The notes under the pieces were generated by a model. It searched no databases. It saw only the letters and a program-made list of their open reading frames with translations, and was not told the DNA's origin. Position numbers and translations under genes: made by a program. A DNA stretch of 39,847 nt from Chloroflexota bacterium (GTDB lineage Bacteria > Chloroflexota > Limnocylindria > P2-11E). Positions 31,952 through 39,436 of this stretch are shown in pieces (positions within the stretch are counted from its first letter, which is position 1; each line of letters begins with the position of its first letter). The stretch is taken from positions 1-39,847 of the forward strand of contig VBDX01000151.1 in NCBI GenBank assembly GCA_005881885.1, in the 5' to 3' direction.

Positions 31952-32926
31952 ATGGGGATCGCTCCTACACCAGGGATACCGCAAGCTATCCCCGCACGCG
32001 CGGGCCTTTCCGCTGTGCGCAGCGCACGCGGCCCGGAGAAGCCAAACTACCTAGGCGCGATCCTCTTCCTCCTGCCCGCGGCCGTCCTGCTCCTCGTCTT
32101 CCTGCTTTATCCGGCGATCTACACCCTCCTGCTCAGCTTCAATCGGGGCCGAAACGGCGTCTTCTCCGAGTGGGTCGGCCTTGACAACTACGTGCGCCTC
32201 TTCAGCGATCCGGACTTCATCAACTTCACGACGTTCCCGCCCTCCGGAGCGCTCTGGAACAACGTGCTCTGGATCGTCTTCTATACGAGCATCGTCATCT
32301 TCCTGGGCCTCATCATCGCGGTCGTCGCGGCACGTGTGCGCTACGAATCGATCATCAAAGCCATCGTCTTCATTCCCATGGCGATCTCGGCGACGGCCTT
32401 AGCGGTCATCTGGAAATTCGTCTACTCACCCGACGCCAACATCGGACTGATCAACGCCATCCTGGGGAACTTCGGGCTGGGTCCGGTGGCCTGGCTGGGC
32501 GACGAGCACATCGTCAACTTCGCGCTCATCGCCGTCGGTATCTGGGGATCGGTCGGTTTCGCGACGGTGATCCTTTCGGCGGCGGTGAAGAGCATCCCCG
32601 CCGAGGTCATCGAATCGGCGCGCGTCGAAGGGGCGAACGAACGCCAGGTCTTCTTCCGCATGATCCTGCCGATGGTCAGCCTGCCGATATCGGTCCTGGG
32701 GGTGACCCTCGTCGTCAACGTCATCAAGCTCTTCGATCTGATCTACATCATGACCGCTGGCGGACCGGGGAAGGCAAGCCGGGTGATCGCGTTCGTGATG
32801 TACCAGCAGGCCTTCCAGGCCGGGCAGTACGGCTACGGCGCGGCGGTGGTGGTCGTCATGCTCGTCTTGCTCATCCCGATCATGGTCTTCAACGTCCGGC
32901 GGTTCCGGACCGGAGCCGTCACGTGA
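31952..32926 (+). CDS. Sugar ABC transporter permease, MalF-like
   Basis: 324 residues from ATG 31952 (AACGGAGTCAG upstream). About six hydrophobic segments, the first being LGAILFLLPAAVLLLVFLLY. ESARVEGANERQVFFRMIL with the following P is the EAA loop that contacts the ATPase. VNVIKLFDLIYIMTAGGPGK is a hallmark of MalF-type permeases for disaccharides. The short pre-helix leader (MGIAPTPGIPQAIPARAGLS) is unusual. The gene overlaps the next one as GTGA and both form the membrane channel. No ATPase gene is nearby. Confidence 0.95.
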   Translation: MGIAPTPGIPQAIPARAGLSAVRSARGPEKPNYLGAILFLLPAAVLLLVFLLYPAIYTLLLSFNRGRNGVFSEWVGLDNYVRLFSDPDFINFTTFPPSGALWNNVLWIVFYTSIVIFLGLIIAVVAARVRYESIIKAIVFIPMAISATALAVIWKFVYSPDANIGLINAILGNFGLGPVAWLGDEHIVNFALIAVGIWGSVGFATVILSAAVKSIPAEVIESARVEGANERQVFFRMILPMVSLPISVLGVTLVVNVIKLFDLIYIMTAGGPGKASRVIAFVMYQQAFQAGQYGYGAAVVVVMLVLLIPIMVFNVRRFRTGAVT

Positions 32927-33819
32927 GCGTCCTCGCCGAACCGATGGCCGGCTCGCGCCCCCGGACGCCCGCGGGGCGCGTGGTCGCAACGCTCAACCGT
33001 TCCGTCATCCACGTCGCGCTCGGCCTCATCGGACTCATCTGGCTCGTCCCGACGCTCGGGCTCCTGGTGACGTCGTTCCGGCCGCGCTCCGACATCCAGG
33101 CAACCGGGTGGTGGGACATCTTCCAGCTGCATCTCACGCTCGACAACTACCGTCAGGTGCTCGAGGCACAGGGGATGCTCCAGGCCTTCGTGAACACGGT
33201 CTTCATCGCGGTGCCCTCGACGATCCTGCCGCTCGCGATCTGCGCCCTCGCCGCGTACGCCTTCTCGTGGGTCCGCTTCCCGTTCCGCGACACGCTCTTC
33301 CTCATCGTCGTGGCATTCCTTCTCGTTCCCGTACAGGTCGCGTTCATCCCGCTCCTCACGACGTCTCGCGATCTGGTGCCGGATCTCCAGCTCACGCGCG
33401 GCTACGTCGCGGTCTGGCTCGCGCACACGGCGTTCGCGCTTCCGTTCGGGATCTTCCTGCTGCGGAATTTCTTCATCACGCTGCCACCCGACATGATCGA
33501 GGCCGCGCGGATCGACGGCGCCTCGGACTTCCGGGTCTTCAGCACCATCGTGGTACCGGTGTCGGTCCCGGCGATCGCCGCATATGGGATCTTCCAGTTC
33601 CTCTGGGTCTGGAACGACCTGCTCATGGCCCTGGTGTTCGTGCAGGACTCGAGCAAGTTCCCGATGACACGGGCGATCCAGAACCTGCTCAGCCAATACG
33701 GCACCGAATGGCACCTCCTTGCGGCGGGCGCCTTCCTCTTGATGATCGTTCCACTGATCGTCTTCTTCAGCCTGCAGCGCTACTTCGTCCAGGGCCTCCT
33801 CGCCGGCTCGATCAAATAG
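32923..33819 (+). CDS. Sugar ABC transporter permease, MalG-like
   Basis: 298 residues from GTG 32923, overlapping the MalF-like stop by 4 bp. Six probable helices: VIHVALGLIGLIWLVPTLGL at the start, TILPLAICALAAYAFSWVRF next. The EAA loop EAARIDGASDFRVFSTIVVP is complete and ends with the conserved Pro. FQFLWVWNDLLMALVFV is a MalG-family motif. It pairs with the MalF-like protein. A 23 bp gap leads to the treT start. Confidence 0.95.
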   Translation: MSVLAEPMAGSRPRTPAGRVVATLNRSVIHVALGLIGLIWLVPTLGLLVTSFRPRSDIQATGWWDIFQLHLTLDNYRQVLEAQGMLQAFVNTVFIAVPSTILPLAICALAAYAFSWVRFPFRDTLFLIVVAFLLVPVQVAFIPLLTTSRDLVPDLQLTRGYVAVWLAHTAFALPFGIFLLRNFFITLPPDMIEAARIDGASDFRVFSTIVVPVSVPAIAAYGIFQFLWVWNDLLMALVFVQDSSKFPMTRAIQNLLSQYGTEWHLLAAGAFLLMIVPLIVFFSLQRYFVQGLLAGSIK

Positions 33820-33842
33820 CGCAGCACGCAGGGCTAAGAGGC

Positions 33843-35093
33843 TTGCACCCCGTTCCGATCGCCACCACGAAGCGACTCGCGGACTACGCGGCGATCATCG
33901 GCGACAGGCGGTACGAAGAGCTGCGCGCCCTCGCGAAAGCCGCGGCCGGCCGCAGCATGCTGCACATCAATGCCACCGCCTACGGCGGCGGCGTCGCGGA
34001 GATCCTCCAGAACCTGGTGCCGCTGCTGCGCGATGCGGGCGTCGACGCGCACTGGGCGGTACTCGACGCCCCACCCGCCTTCTACGACATCACCAAGAAG
34101 ATCCATAACGCACTCCAGGGGATGGAGCTCGACCTGTCCGAACAGGAAAAGGAGCTCTTCCAAGAGGTCGCGCGGGAGAACGCCGCGCAGCTCACGGATG
34201 CCGACGTCATCCTCGCTCACGATCCGCAGGCGGTCGCACTGCGCCATTTCGCGAAGGATCCGCGTCGCGCCACGTGGGTGTGGCGCTGCCACATCGATCT
34301 CACGACCGCGCATCAGCCGGTCTGGTCGTTCCTCCGGCCCTTCGTCGAGGAGCACGATGCCTCCATCTGGACGATGCCCGAGTTCGTGCGCCCGGACCTC
34401 AAGCAGAAGGTCCTGATTCAGGCGCCGACGATCGATCCGTTGTCGCTCAAAAACCAGGACATGCCGGTCAGCGCGGCGCGTGCGATCGTGCGGAGGTGGG
34501 GCCTCGACATCGAGCGACCGATCCTCGTGCAGGTCTCGCGCTTCGATCCATGGAAAGACCCTCTCGGCGTGATCGACGCCTATCGGCTCGTGAAGGTCGA
34601 GGTCCCCGGCGTGCAGCTCGTGATGATCGGCTCGCTCGCAGACGACGACCCCGAGGGCCAGGAATACCTCGACCGAACGCGCGCGCACGCGCACGGCGAT
34701 CCCGACGTGTTCCTCTTCACGAACCTCGATGGCGTGAAGGACCAGGAGGTCAACGCGTTCCAGCGGGCCGCGACGGTCGTCGTCCAGAAGTCACTCCGCG
34801 AGGGCTTCGGCCTCGTCGTCGCGGAGGCACTCTGGAAAGGCGTGCCGGTCGTCGCTGGGAAGGTCGGCGGAATCGTCATCCAGATCCAGGACGAGGTGTC
34901 TGGTTTCCTGGTCACGAGCGTCGAGGAGGCCGCGAAATGCACCCTTGAGCTCCTGAAGGATCCGGCGCTCCGCCGGGGCATGGCGGACGCGGGCCGCGAA
35001 CGGGTGCGGGACAAGTTCCTCATCACCCGCGACCTTCGCGATCAGCTTGACCTCGTGTCGTCACTGGCCGCGCCGACCGGACGAGCCTCGTAG
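33843..35093 (+). CDS. treT: Trehalose synthase TreT (glycosyltransferase family 4)
   Basis: 416 residues from TTG 33843; AGGG lies 9 nt upstream and no better in-frame start exists. N-terminal domain: SMLHINATAYGGGVAEILQN, the nucleotide-sugar-binding opening of TreT, with FYDITKKIHNALQG and VILAHDPQAVALRHFAKDP. C-terminal Rossmann domain: ILVQVSRFDPWKDPLGVIDA and the donor-site signature QKSLREGFGLVVAEALWKG (EGFGLxxxEA). TreT reversibly forms trehalose from NDP-glucose and glucose; in Thermococcus and some bacteria it follows a trehalose/maltose importer, exactly the order seen here. The product could be used for synthesis or, in the reverse direction, for trehalose breakdown after uptake. 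Confidence 0.93.
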   Translation: MHPVPIATTKRLADYAAIIGDRRYEELRALAKAAAGRSMLHINATAYGGGVAEILQNLVPLLRDAGVDAHWAVLDAPPAFYDITKKIHNALQGMELDLSEQEKELFQEVARENAAQLTDADVILAHDPQAVALRHFAKDPRRATWVWRCHIDLTTAHQPVWSFLRPFVEEHDASIWTMPEFVRPDLKQKVLIQAPTIDPLSLKNQDMPVSAARAIVRRWGLDIERPILVQVSRFDPWKDPLGVIDAYRLVKVEVPGVQLVMIGSLADDDPEGQEYLDRTRAHAHGDPDVFLFTNLDGVKDQEVNAFQRAATVVVQKSLREGFGLVVAEALWKGVPVVAGKVGGIVIQIQDEVSGFLVTSVEEAAKCTLELLKDPALRRGMADAGRERVRDKFLITRDLRDQLDLVSSLAAPTGRAS

Positions 35094-35097
35094 CTTT

Positions 35098-35994
35098 CTA
35101 GCGGCTCGGATCCCGCCATCGGATCGCGCGCCCCAGGCGTTTCAGTGGACGTTCGCTGCGCTCAGCGGCGTAGCCGGTGACGATCTGCTCGAGGTCGTGA
35201 CCCTTCGGAAGACCCGCCTCGTGGAGATACCAGTGGTGCTCCGTGATCCAGAGGTAGAGGTCCGCCTCGGTGCGGTGGGGGAAATCGCGTAACGCGTCGG
35301 CGTGTCGGATCGCCTCGACGGTCGGCAGGTACACGCGGTCGTACCAGCTCGCGACGGCCTCGTCGTACGCGATCTCGCGCTTCTTCTCGATCCCCAAGTA
35401 CCACCGGTGCGTCGAGATGTGCTCGAGCAGCTTCTCGTACTGCCCAGGAAGCGTGAGCTCGATGCGAGCGTCGGGTCGGAGCTCCCCGATCCGCGTCGCG
35501 GCGTAGAAGGCGAGCATATCCGTGTTGCGTATCCAATCGAGGAGGTCCTCGACCGAGGTGATCGGCGCCGGCGATGCGACCTCGATCACACGAGCATCGA
35601 CGAACACCTGGCCGCGCTCTCGTGCGACCGAGACGCGGTGGTTGCCGTCCTTCACGAAGTAGATCTCGCCGATCTTGTACAGCTCGATGGGCGGCAGCTC
35701 CACGCCCTCGAGGTGCGCGAGGTCGATGCTCTCCCAGCGGTCCCGAGTGCGGAGCTGCCGCGGCAGGAAGGCTCGGTCGAAATCGCGGTAACGACCGACA
35801 CTGCCGACGATCTGATCGATGGCCACCTCGCGCATGCCGCCCTCACGCCGCGCGTGCGCGCGAAGCTGCTTGCGGACCTCCTCAAACGCGAGGAGCGCGT
35901 TGTCGGCACGCACGAGCCAGCTCCCGAGCTGGCGCCAGAACGCCTTTCGCCGGGCGCGCTGAAAGTCAGCGTGAGCGGTGCTACGAGCGAGCAT
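35098..35994 (-). CDS. DUF4032 protein with ParB/Srx-like N-terminal domain
   Basis: 298 residues. The N-terminal half has the ParB-type signature LYKIGEIYFVKDGNHRVSVA (the GNHR loop with catalytic or nucleotide-binding residues) preceded by a region (AIDQIVGSVGRYRDFDRAFL) similar to other ParB-like enzymes. The C-terminal half has TEADLYLWITEHHWYLHE, the conserved core of DUF4032. I recognise the family from Chloroflexota and Actinobacteria; its function is not known. The N-terminal fold can bind or hydrolyse nucleoside triphosphates or act as a nuclease in relatives. The start overlaps the end of the phosphoesterase gene by 14 bp, so the two are translated together. Confidence 0.83.
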   Translation of the reverse strand: MLARSTAHADFQRARRKAFWRQLGSWLVRADNALLAFEEVRKQLRAHARREGGMREVAIDQIVGSVGRYRDFDRAFLPRQLRTRDRWESIDLAHLEGVELPPIELYKIGEIYFVKDGNHRVSVARERGQVFVDARVIEVASPAPITSVEDLLDWIRNTDMLAFYAATRIGELRPDARIELTLPGQYEKLLEHISTHRWYLGIEKKREIAYDEAVASWYDRVYLPTVEAIRHADALRDFPHRTEADLYLWITEHHWYLHEAGLPKGHDLEQIVTGYAAERSERPLKRLGRAIRWRDPSR

Positions 35995-36613
35995 CGAGAT
36001 CGATCTCGCGGGCGCCGAACGCGTTCACCACGATCGTGTCATGGAACTCGGTTCGGGTAACGGTCCGCGCGTCATAGACGTGGGAGTGGCCATGCAGGTG
36101 ATACCGCGGTCTGAACGTGCGCAAGAACCAGCGGAGCGCTTCGAATCCCCGGTGCGCATGGTCGGGGAGGTCATGGATGCCGCGGGGCGGGGCGTGCGTC
36201 ACGAGCACGTCGAGATAGCGGCCGCGCCTCGCCTTGTTCGCGAGGAGCGACGGGATCATCCCGAGGATGGCGAGCCACATGTCGCCCTCGCTGAGCTGGT
36301 ACGGCCCGTCGCTGTACCGGCGTGACCCGCCGAGCCCTGCCACGAGCAGGCCGTTGACGGCGACGGTGCGTCCGTGGAGATCGATGCCCCGCCACCAGTC
36401 GCCGATGGTCGGATCGTCCAGCAGCTGCGGCGGCACGTCATGGTTTCCATGCACGGCGTAGAGCGGAACGGAGAGCTCCGTCGCAACGAAGTCCAGATAG
36501 TCGTAGGGCAGGTCGCCGCAGCCGAGGACCAGGTCCACCCGCCCGAACCGCTGGCGCGCGGTCGGTGCGTGCACGGCTTCGTCGACGACGTCGCTGAGAG
36601 CGAGGATGCGCAC
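35981..36613 (-). CDS. Calcineurin-like metallophosphoesterase lacking the first His
   Basis: 210 residues from GTG 36613, chosen because RILALSDVVDEAVHAPTARQ starts the fold; an upstream frame to 36712 overlaps the start of the Rieske gene on the other strand. Metal motifs: LGCGDLPYDY (GD), VHGNHDVPP (GNHD), VTHAPPRG and HLHGHSHVYD (GHxH). The first motif, normally DxH, is DVV (SDVVDE), so one metal ligand is missing; I recall this SDxVD form from Icc-related proteins in high-GC bacteria. Substrate unknown: phosphodiesters or cyclic nucleotides are typical. The gene is divergent from the Rieske oxygenase (38 bp apart). Confidence 0.88.
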   Translation of the reverse strand: MRILALSDVVDEAVHAPTARQRFGRVDLVLGCGDLPYDYLDFVATELSVPLYAVHGNHDVPPQLLDDPTIGDWWRGIDLHGRTVAVNGLLVAGLGGSRRYSDGPYQLSEGDMWLAILGMIPSLLANKARRGRYLDVLVTHAPPRGIHDLPDHAHRGFEALRWFLRTFRPRYHLHGHSHVYDARTVTRTEFHDTIVVNAFGAREIDLDARS

Positions 36614-36651
36614 GTGTCCAGTCTCGCATCGCTCGATAGCATCGCCCCGAG

Positions 36652-37746
36652 ATGAGCGACGCGGTCTTCGAGATCGACCCGGATATCCGCCTTGCCCGGA
36701 CCCTGCCGGCACGGGTGTACTCGGATCCAGACCTCTTCCGGGCGCAGCGCGACAGCGTGTTCGCGCGCACGTGGCAGTACGCCGCCCACGACGACCTCGT
36801 GAAGGTGCCGGGACAGGTATTCCCGTTCACGCTCCTGCCCGGCGCCCTCGATGAGCCGCTGGTCTTGACGCGCGACTTGAGCGACCAGATCCGCTGCCTC
36901 TCGAACGTGTGTACGCACCGCGGCACCGTGGTCGTCGAGGGCGCGGGACACGAGCAGCAGCTTCGCTGCCGCTACCACGGGCGGCGTTTCACGCTCGACG
37001 GGCGTTTCCACTCGATGCCTGAGTTCGAGGAAACAAAGGACTTTCCATCGCCGGCCGACGATCTGCCGCAGGTCGGGCTCGGCGCCTGGGAGCGGTTCCT
37101 CATGGTCTCGCTCGCGCCCGCCATGCCGTTCGAGGAGGCGGTCGCGCCGATGCGCGCGCGTCTCGCCGGACTTCCGTTCAATGCGCTCGTCTACGACGCG
37201 GCGGGGGCCCGCGAGTACCTCGTGAACGCGAACTGGGCGCTCTACATGGATAACTATCTCGAGGGGTTCCACATCCCGTACGTGCACTCGAGCCTCGCCG
37301 CCACGCTCGATTACGGCGAGTACGCGGTCGAGCTGGAGCGGTATCTGGTGCTGCAGCTTGCGATCGCGAAACCGGGTGAGGCGGCCTTCGCGCTGCCGCC
37401 GTCGCATCGCGACCACGCCCGGTCGATCGGCGCGTATTACTTCTGGATCTTTCCGACGACGATGTTCAATATCTATCCCTGGGGCGTCTCGGTGAATGTG
37501 GTTACCCCGCTCGCGGTCGACCGCACGCGCGTCTCGTTCCTGCCGTTCGTGTGGGACGGAGCGAAGCGTGAGACAGGCGCGGGCGCCGGGCTCGACCGCG
37601 TCGAGCGTGAAGATGAGGCGATCGTCGAGGCGGTGCAGCGGGGCGTGCGCTCGCGCCTGTACGAACGCGGACGGTACTCACCCGCGCGAGAAGGCGGCGT
37701 TCACCATTTCCACCGGTTGCTCGCGGAGTTCATGCAGAGCCGCTGA
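36652..37746 (+). CDS. Rieske [2Fe-2S] ring-hydroxylating/N-demethylating oxygenase alpha subunit
   Basis: 364 residues. Rieske cluster ligands: LSNVCTHRGTVVVEGAGH and LRCRYHGRRFTLDGRF (CxH...CxxH with the normal 17-residue spacing). Mononuclear iron site: NWALYMDNYLEGFHIPYVHS (DNYxEGxHxPxxH, the two His) and an Asp-rich helix EREDEAIVEAVQRGVRSRLY near the C-terminus (third ligand). WKHVARRWQYA-like opening (FARTWQYAAHDDLVKVPGQV) is standard. The YHSxL loop (YVHSSLAATLDYGEYAV) is as in choline monooxygenase and carnitine or betaine oxygenases. It needs an electron donor; no reductase or ferredoxin gene is adjacent. A strong terminator follows at 37753. Confidence 0.92.
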   Translation: MSDAVFEIDPDIRLARTLPARVYSDPDLFRAQRDSVFARTWQYAAHDDLVKVPGQVFPFTLLPGALDEPLVLTRDLSDQIRCLSNVCTHRGTVVVEGAGHEQQLRCRYHGRRFTLDGRFHSMPEFEETKDFPSPADDLPQVGLGAWERFLMVSLAPAMPFEEAVAPMRARLAGLPFNALVYDAAGAREYLVNANWALYMDNYLEGFHIPYVHSSLAATLDYGEYAVELERYLVLQLAIAKPGEAAFALPPSHRDHARSIGAYYFWIFPTTMFNIYPWGVSVNVVTPLAVDRTRVSFLPFVWDGAKRETGAGAGLDRVEREDEAIVEAVQRGVRSRLYERGRYSPAREGGVHHFHRLLAEFMQSR

Positions 37747-37752
37747 GCAGCA

Positions 37753-37783
37753 AGACGCCGCGCGGAGTGTCCGCGCGGCGTCT
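37753..37783 (+). terminator. Hairpin terminator after the Rieske oxygenase gene
   Basis: A perfect 14 bp stem (arms AGACGCCGCGCGGA and TCCGCGCGGCGTCT) with a 3 nt GTG loop starts 7 nt after the stop codon. The tail CGTGATG is not U-rich, so rho-independent efficiency is uncertain. Confidence 0.6.
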
Positions 37784-38121
37784 CGTGATGCGGGGGGCTC
37801 CGCTCAGTCGTCGCGGTGTTCGAATCCCTCGGCGTTCGACGTGCCGTCCGTGAGGAGCTTGGCCGCGCCGTCGACGGTGTAACTCGGTCGGACCAGGGGC
37901 AGCGTGACCCTGCCCGGAACGCTGAAAGTCGTCCGGCGCTCAAGCACGAGAGGCGCGGCGCCAGTGGATCACCCGAAAGGGTGGGAGCGGGCAGCGTGGG
38001 CCACATGTGGAGGAACTCGCACCCGTCGTGAAGGACCTCGCGGGGTCCTGACACCTCTTCGAGACGGGAGCCACTGCCGACTGGGTGATGGCCGCGAGCA
38101 TCGAAAGAATTTCACTTGATC
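37784..38121. other. Intergenic stretch, no confident gene
   Basis: About 340 bp between two strong hairpins. It holds a CACCC-GAAA-GGGTG tetraloop hairpin (37968-37981 region) and an AGGACC-GGTCCT hairpin near 38028-38045, plus the broken minus-strand frame described separately. No tRNA fold could be assembled and no rightward promoter is convincing. Confidence 0.4.
37804..38054 (-). pseudogene. Possible small-protein gene broken by a frameshift
   Basis: From GTG 38054 one frame reads VSGPREVLHDGCEFLHMWPT and LPAPTLSGDPLAP with GC-rich third positions, then deteriorates. Near 37965 a second frame takes over and reads LVLERRTTFSVPGRVTLPLV, then SYTVDGAAKLLTDGTS and ends EGFEHRDD at 37804, again with good codon bias. 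Joining both gives about 90 residues. GTG 37947 would allow the second part to be a separate 47-residue protein. There is no good ribosome-binding site or recognised family, so this could be a real frameshifted gene, a sequencing error or chance. Confidence 0.3.
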
Positions 38122-38172
38122 GCGCTGGGCCGTGGCTGGTGGGTGGGTTGGAGCCGCGGCCCAGCGCTTTTT
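38122..38172 (+). terminator. Intrinsic terminator with G-tract loop
   Basis: Left arm 38122-38137 (GCGCTGGGCCGTGGCT) pairs with right arm 38152-38167 (AGCCGCGGCCCAGCGC) over 16 bp with one U-G wobble, followed at once by TTTTT (38168-38172). The 14 nt loop is GGTGGGTGGGTTGG, four G-tracts that could fold as a two-layer G-quadruplex. The U-tract direction is rightward, but no rightward coding gene lies between the Rieske terminator and this hairpin. Confidence 0.75.
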
Positions 38173-38321
38173 CTCCTTCGGTCCAGCTCGAATGGCCGGC
38201 CGTGCTCACGATCGGCAAACCTTCCCTTCATCGGACGCCCCGCGACCCTGCCGGCGCGCTACAGGAGATCCGCTTCCGTGGGCGGGTGACGCGGATTTGA
38301 CGGCGCCCCATCCGCGCCGCG

Positions 38322-39434
38322 ATGCTGAGCGACGGTGGGGAGCCCCAACTGAGCGAGCCGAGGCCCGGGAAGTCCTTCCGCGCCGCTGGCGATCGCATCG
38401 TTCGTCAAGAATCAGCGGCTCCGTCCGTCGTGACACGACTCCTCGGCGCGCCGATGACCGCCGCGCGCGCGGTAACGAGCGATGAGGACGCGTGGGCCGT
38501 GCGGCTGGCCGCGCTCGCGACCCTGGCTCAGTACGACGGTCTCGCGATCGTCGTCGACGACCCGGTCGGAGTGTCGCGCACACACAACGTGATGGGCGAC
38601 CCGCTCGCCGATCCCGTGATACGCGCCCTGGTCGACGAGACGAGACGAAGCGCCGCCACCGCGCGGATGCCCGCCGCCGTGCCGCTCGCCGATGGACGGG
38701 CCGCCGATGTGCTTCTGGCGGCTCCGCTCGTCGTGACCGAGGGTTCCGGCGGGGTGCTGATCGCGTTCCGTGTCGGCCGCTCATTCACGGCGGCCGACGC
38801 CGTGAATGCCTACGGCGTCGCCGAGCTTCTCGCGCTGGAGCTTGCGCGCGCACACGACCGGCGTCGCGATGACGCGGACCGTCGCCAGGCGCTCACCCTC
38901 TACGAGCTCGGACGCCTCGCGATCTTCGGCGAAGACATCGAGGCGACGTTGCACGCAGCCGTGACCGTCCTCGCGAACACCGTCGATCACGACGTCGCGC
39001 ATCTCTGGATCTCGCTCTCGGACGGATCGCTCGAGCTCCGCGCGGCGCAACCGCAGCTCGTGCCGGCGCTCGACGTCGTCCGACCGCGAGATCACGGTGT
39101 GCTCTCGGAGGTCCTCGTCCAGCGCCGGGTCGTGAAGGTTGAAGAGGCGATGCCAGTCGCATGGATGCCAGCCGATGCGCGGTCGCTTCTCGTCGCGCCG
39201 CTCATCGACCGGGGCCGACCACTCGGGCTGCTCGTTCTCGGTCGCGAGCGCGAGCCGTATGGACCCGAGGACGTGGAGTTCGCGGGAGTTGCCGCAAGCT
39301 TCATCGCGCGCTTGGTCGCCGCAACGGCCACAGACGTACGCGAGCGATTCCGCGAAGGGGTTCTGTCGCCGCCCATCGCGGAGTGGCCCGACGAGGTAGA
39401 GGTGCTCGAGGAGCTGAGCTCGCCAGGGAGCTGA
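38322..39434 (+). CDS. Tandem GAF-domain protein
   Basis: 370 residues from ATG 38322 (GTG 38430 and ATG 38454 are alternatives; no start has a clear Shine-Dalgarno, and the first 36 residues look poorly conserved). The first GAF-like unit spans about 50-165: YDGLAIVVDDPVGVSRTHNV, AADVLLAAPLVVTEGSGGVL, AYGVAELLALELARAHDRRR. A linker helix (DADRRQALTLYELGRLAIF) leads to the second GAF domain (about 205-345): LHAAVTVLANTVDHDVAHLW, ARSLLVAPLIDRGRPLGLLV, GPEDVEFAGVAASFIARLVA. GAF domains bind small ligands or chromophores. No kinase, cyclase or phosphatase output domain is attached, so it may act on a partner protein. It ends 2 bp from the convergent gene at 39437. Confidence 0.82.
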   Translation: MLSDGGEPQLSEPRPGKSFRAAGDRIVRQESAAPSVVTRLLGAPMTAARAVTSDEDAWAVRLAALATLAQYDGLAIVVDDPVGVSRTHNVMGDPLADPVIRALVDETRRSAATARMPAAVPLADGRAADVLLAAPLVVTEGSGGVLIAFRVGRSFTAADAVNAYGVAELLALELARAHDRRRDDADRRQALTLYELGRLAIFGEDIEATLHAAVTVLANTVDHDVAHLWISLSDGSLELRAAQPQLVPALDVVRPRDHGVLSEVLVQRRVVKVEEAMPVAWMPADARSLLVAPLIDRGRPLGLLVLGREREPYGPEDVEFAGVAASFIARLVAATATDVRERFREGVLSPPIAEWPDEVEVLEELSSPGS

Positions 39435-39436
39435 GC

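Noticed and set aside
37816-37830. GTTCGAATCCC-like sequence resembling a tRNA T-arm
   Set aside because: No acceptor stem, D-arm or anticodon arm with matching pairs could be found around it, so it is not a tRNA or tmRNA end.
37960-38090. Resemblance to c-di-GMP (GEMM) or cobalamin riboswitch motifs (CCCGAAAGGGTGGGAG and GAGCCACTG)
   Set aside because: Only short pieces agree; the conserved GGACGCAAAGC core and the cobalamin box (GCAGGTCTCC-like) are missing, and the next gene is a GAF protein far downstream.
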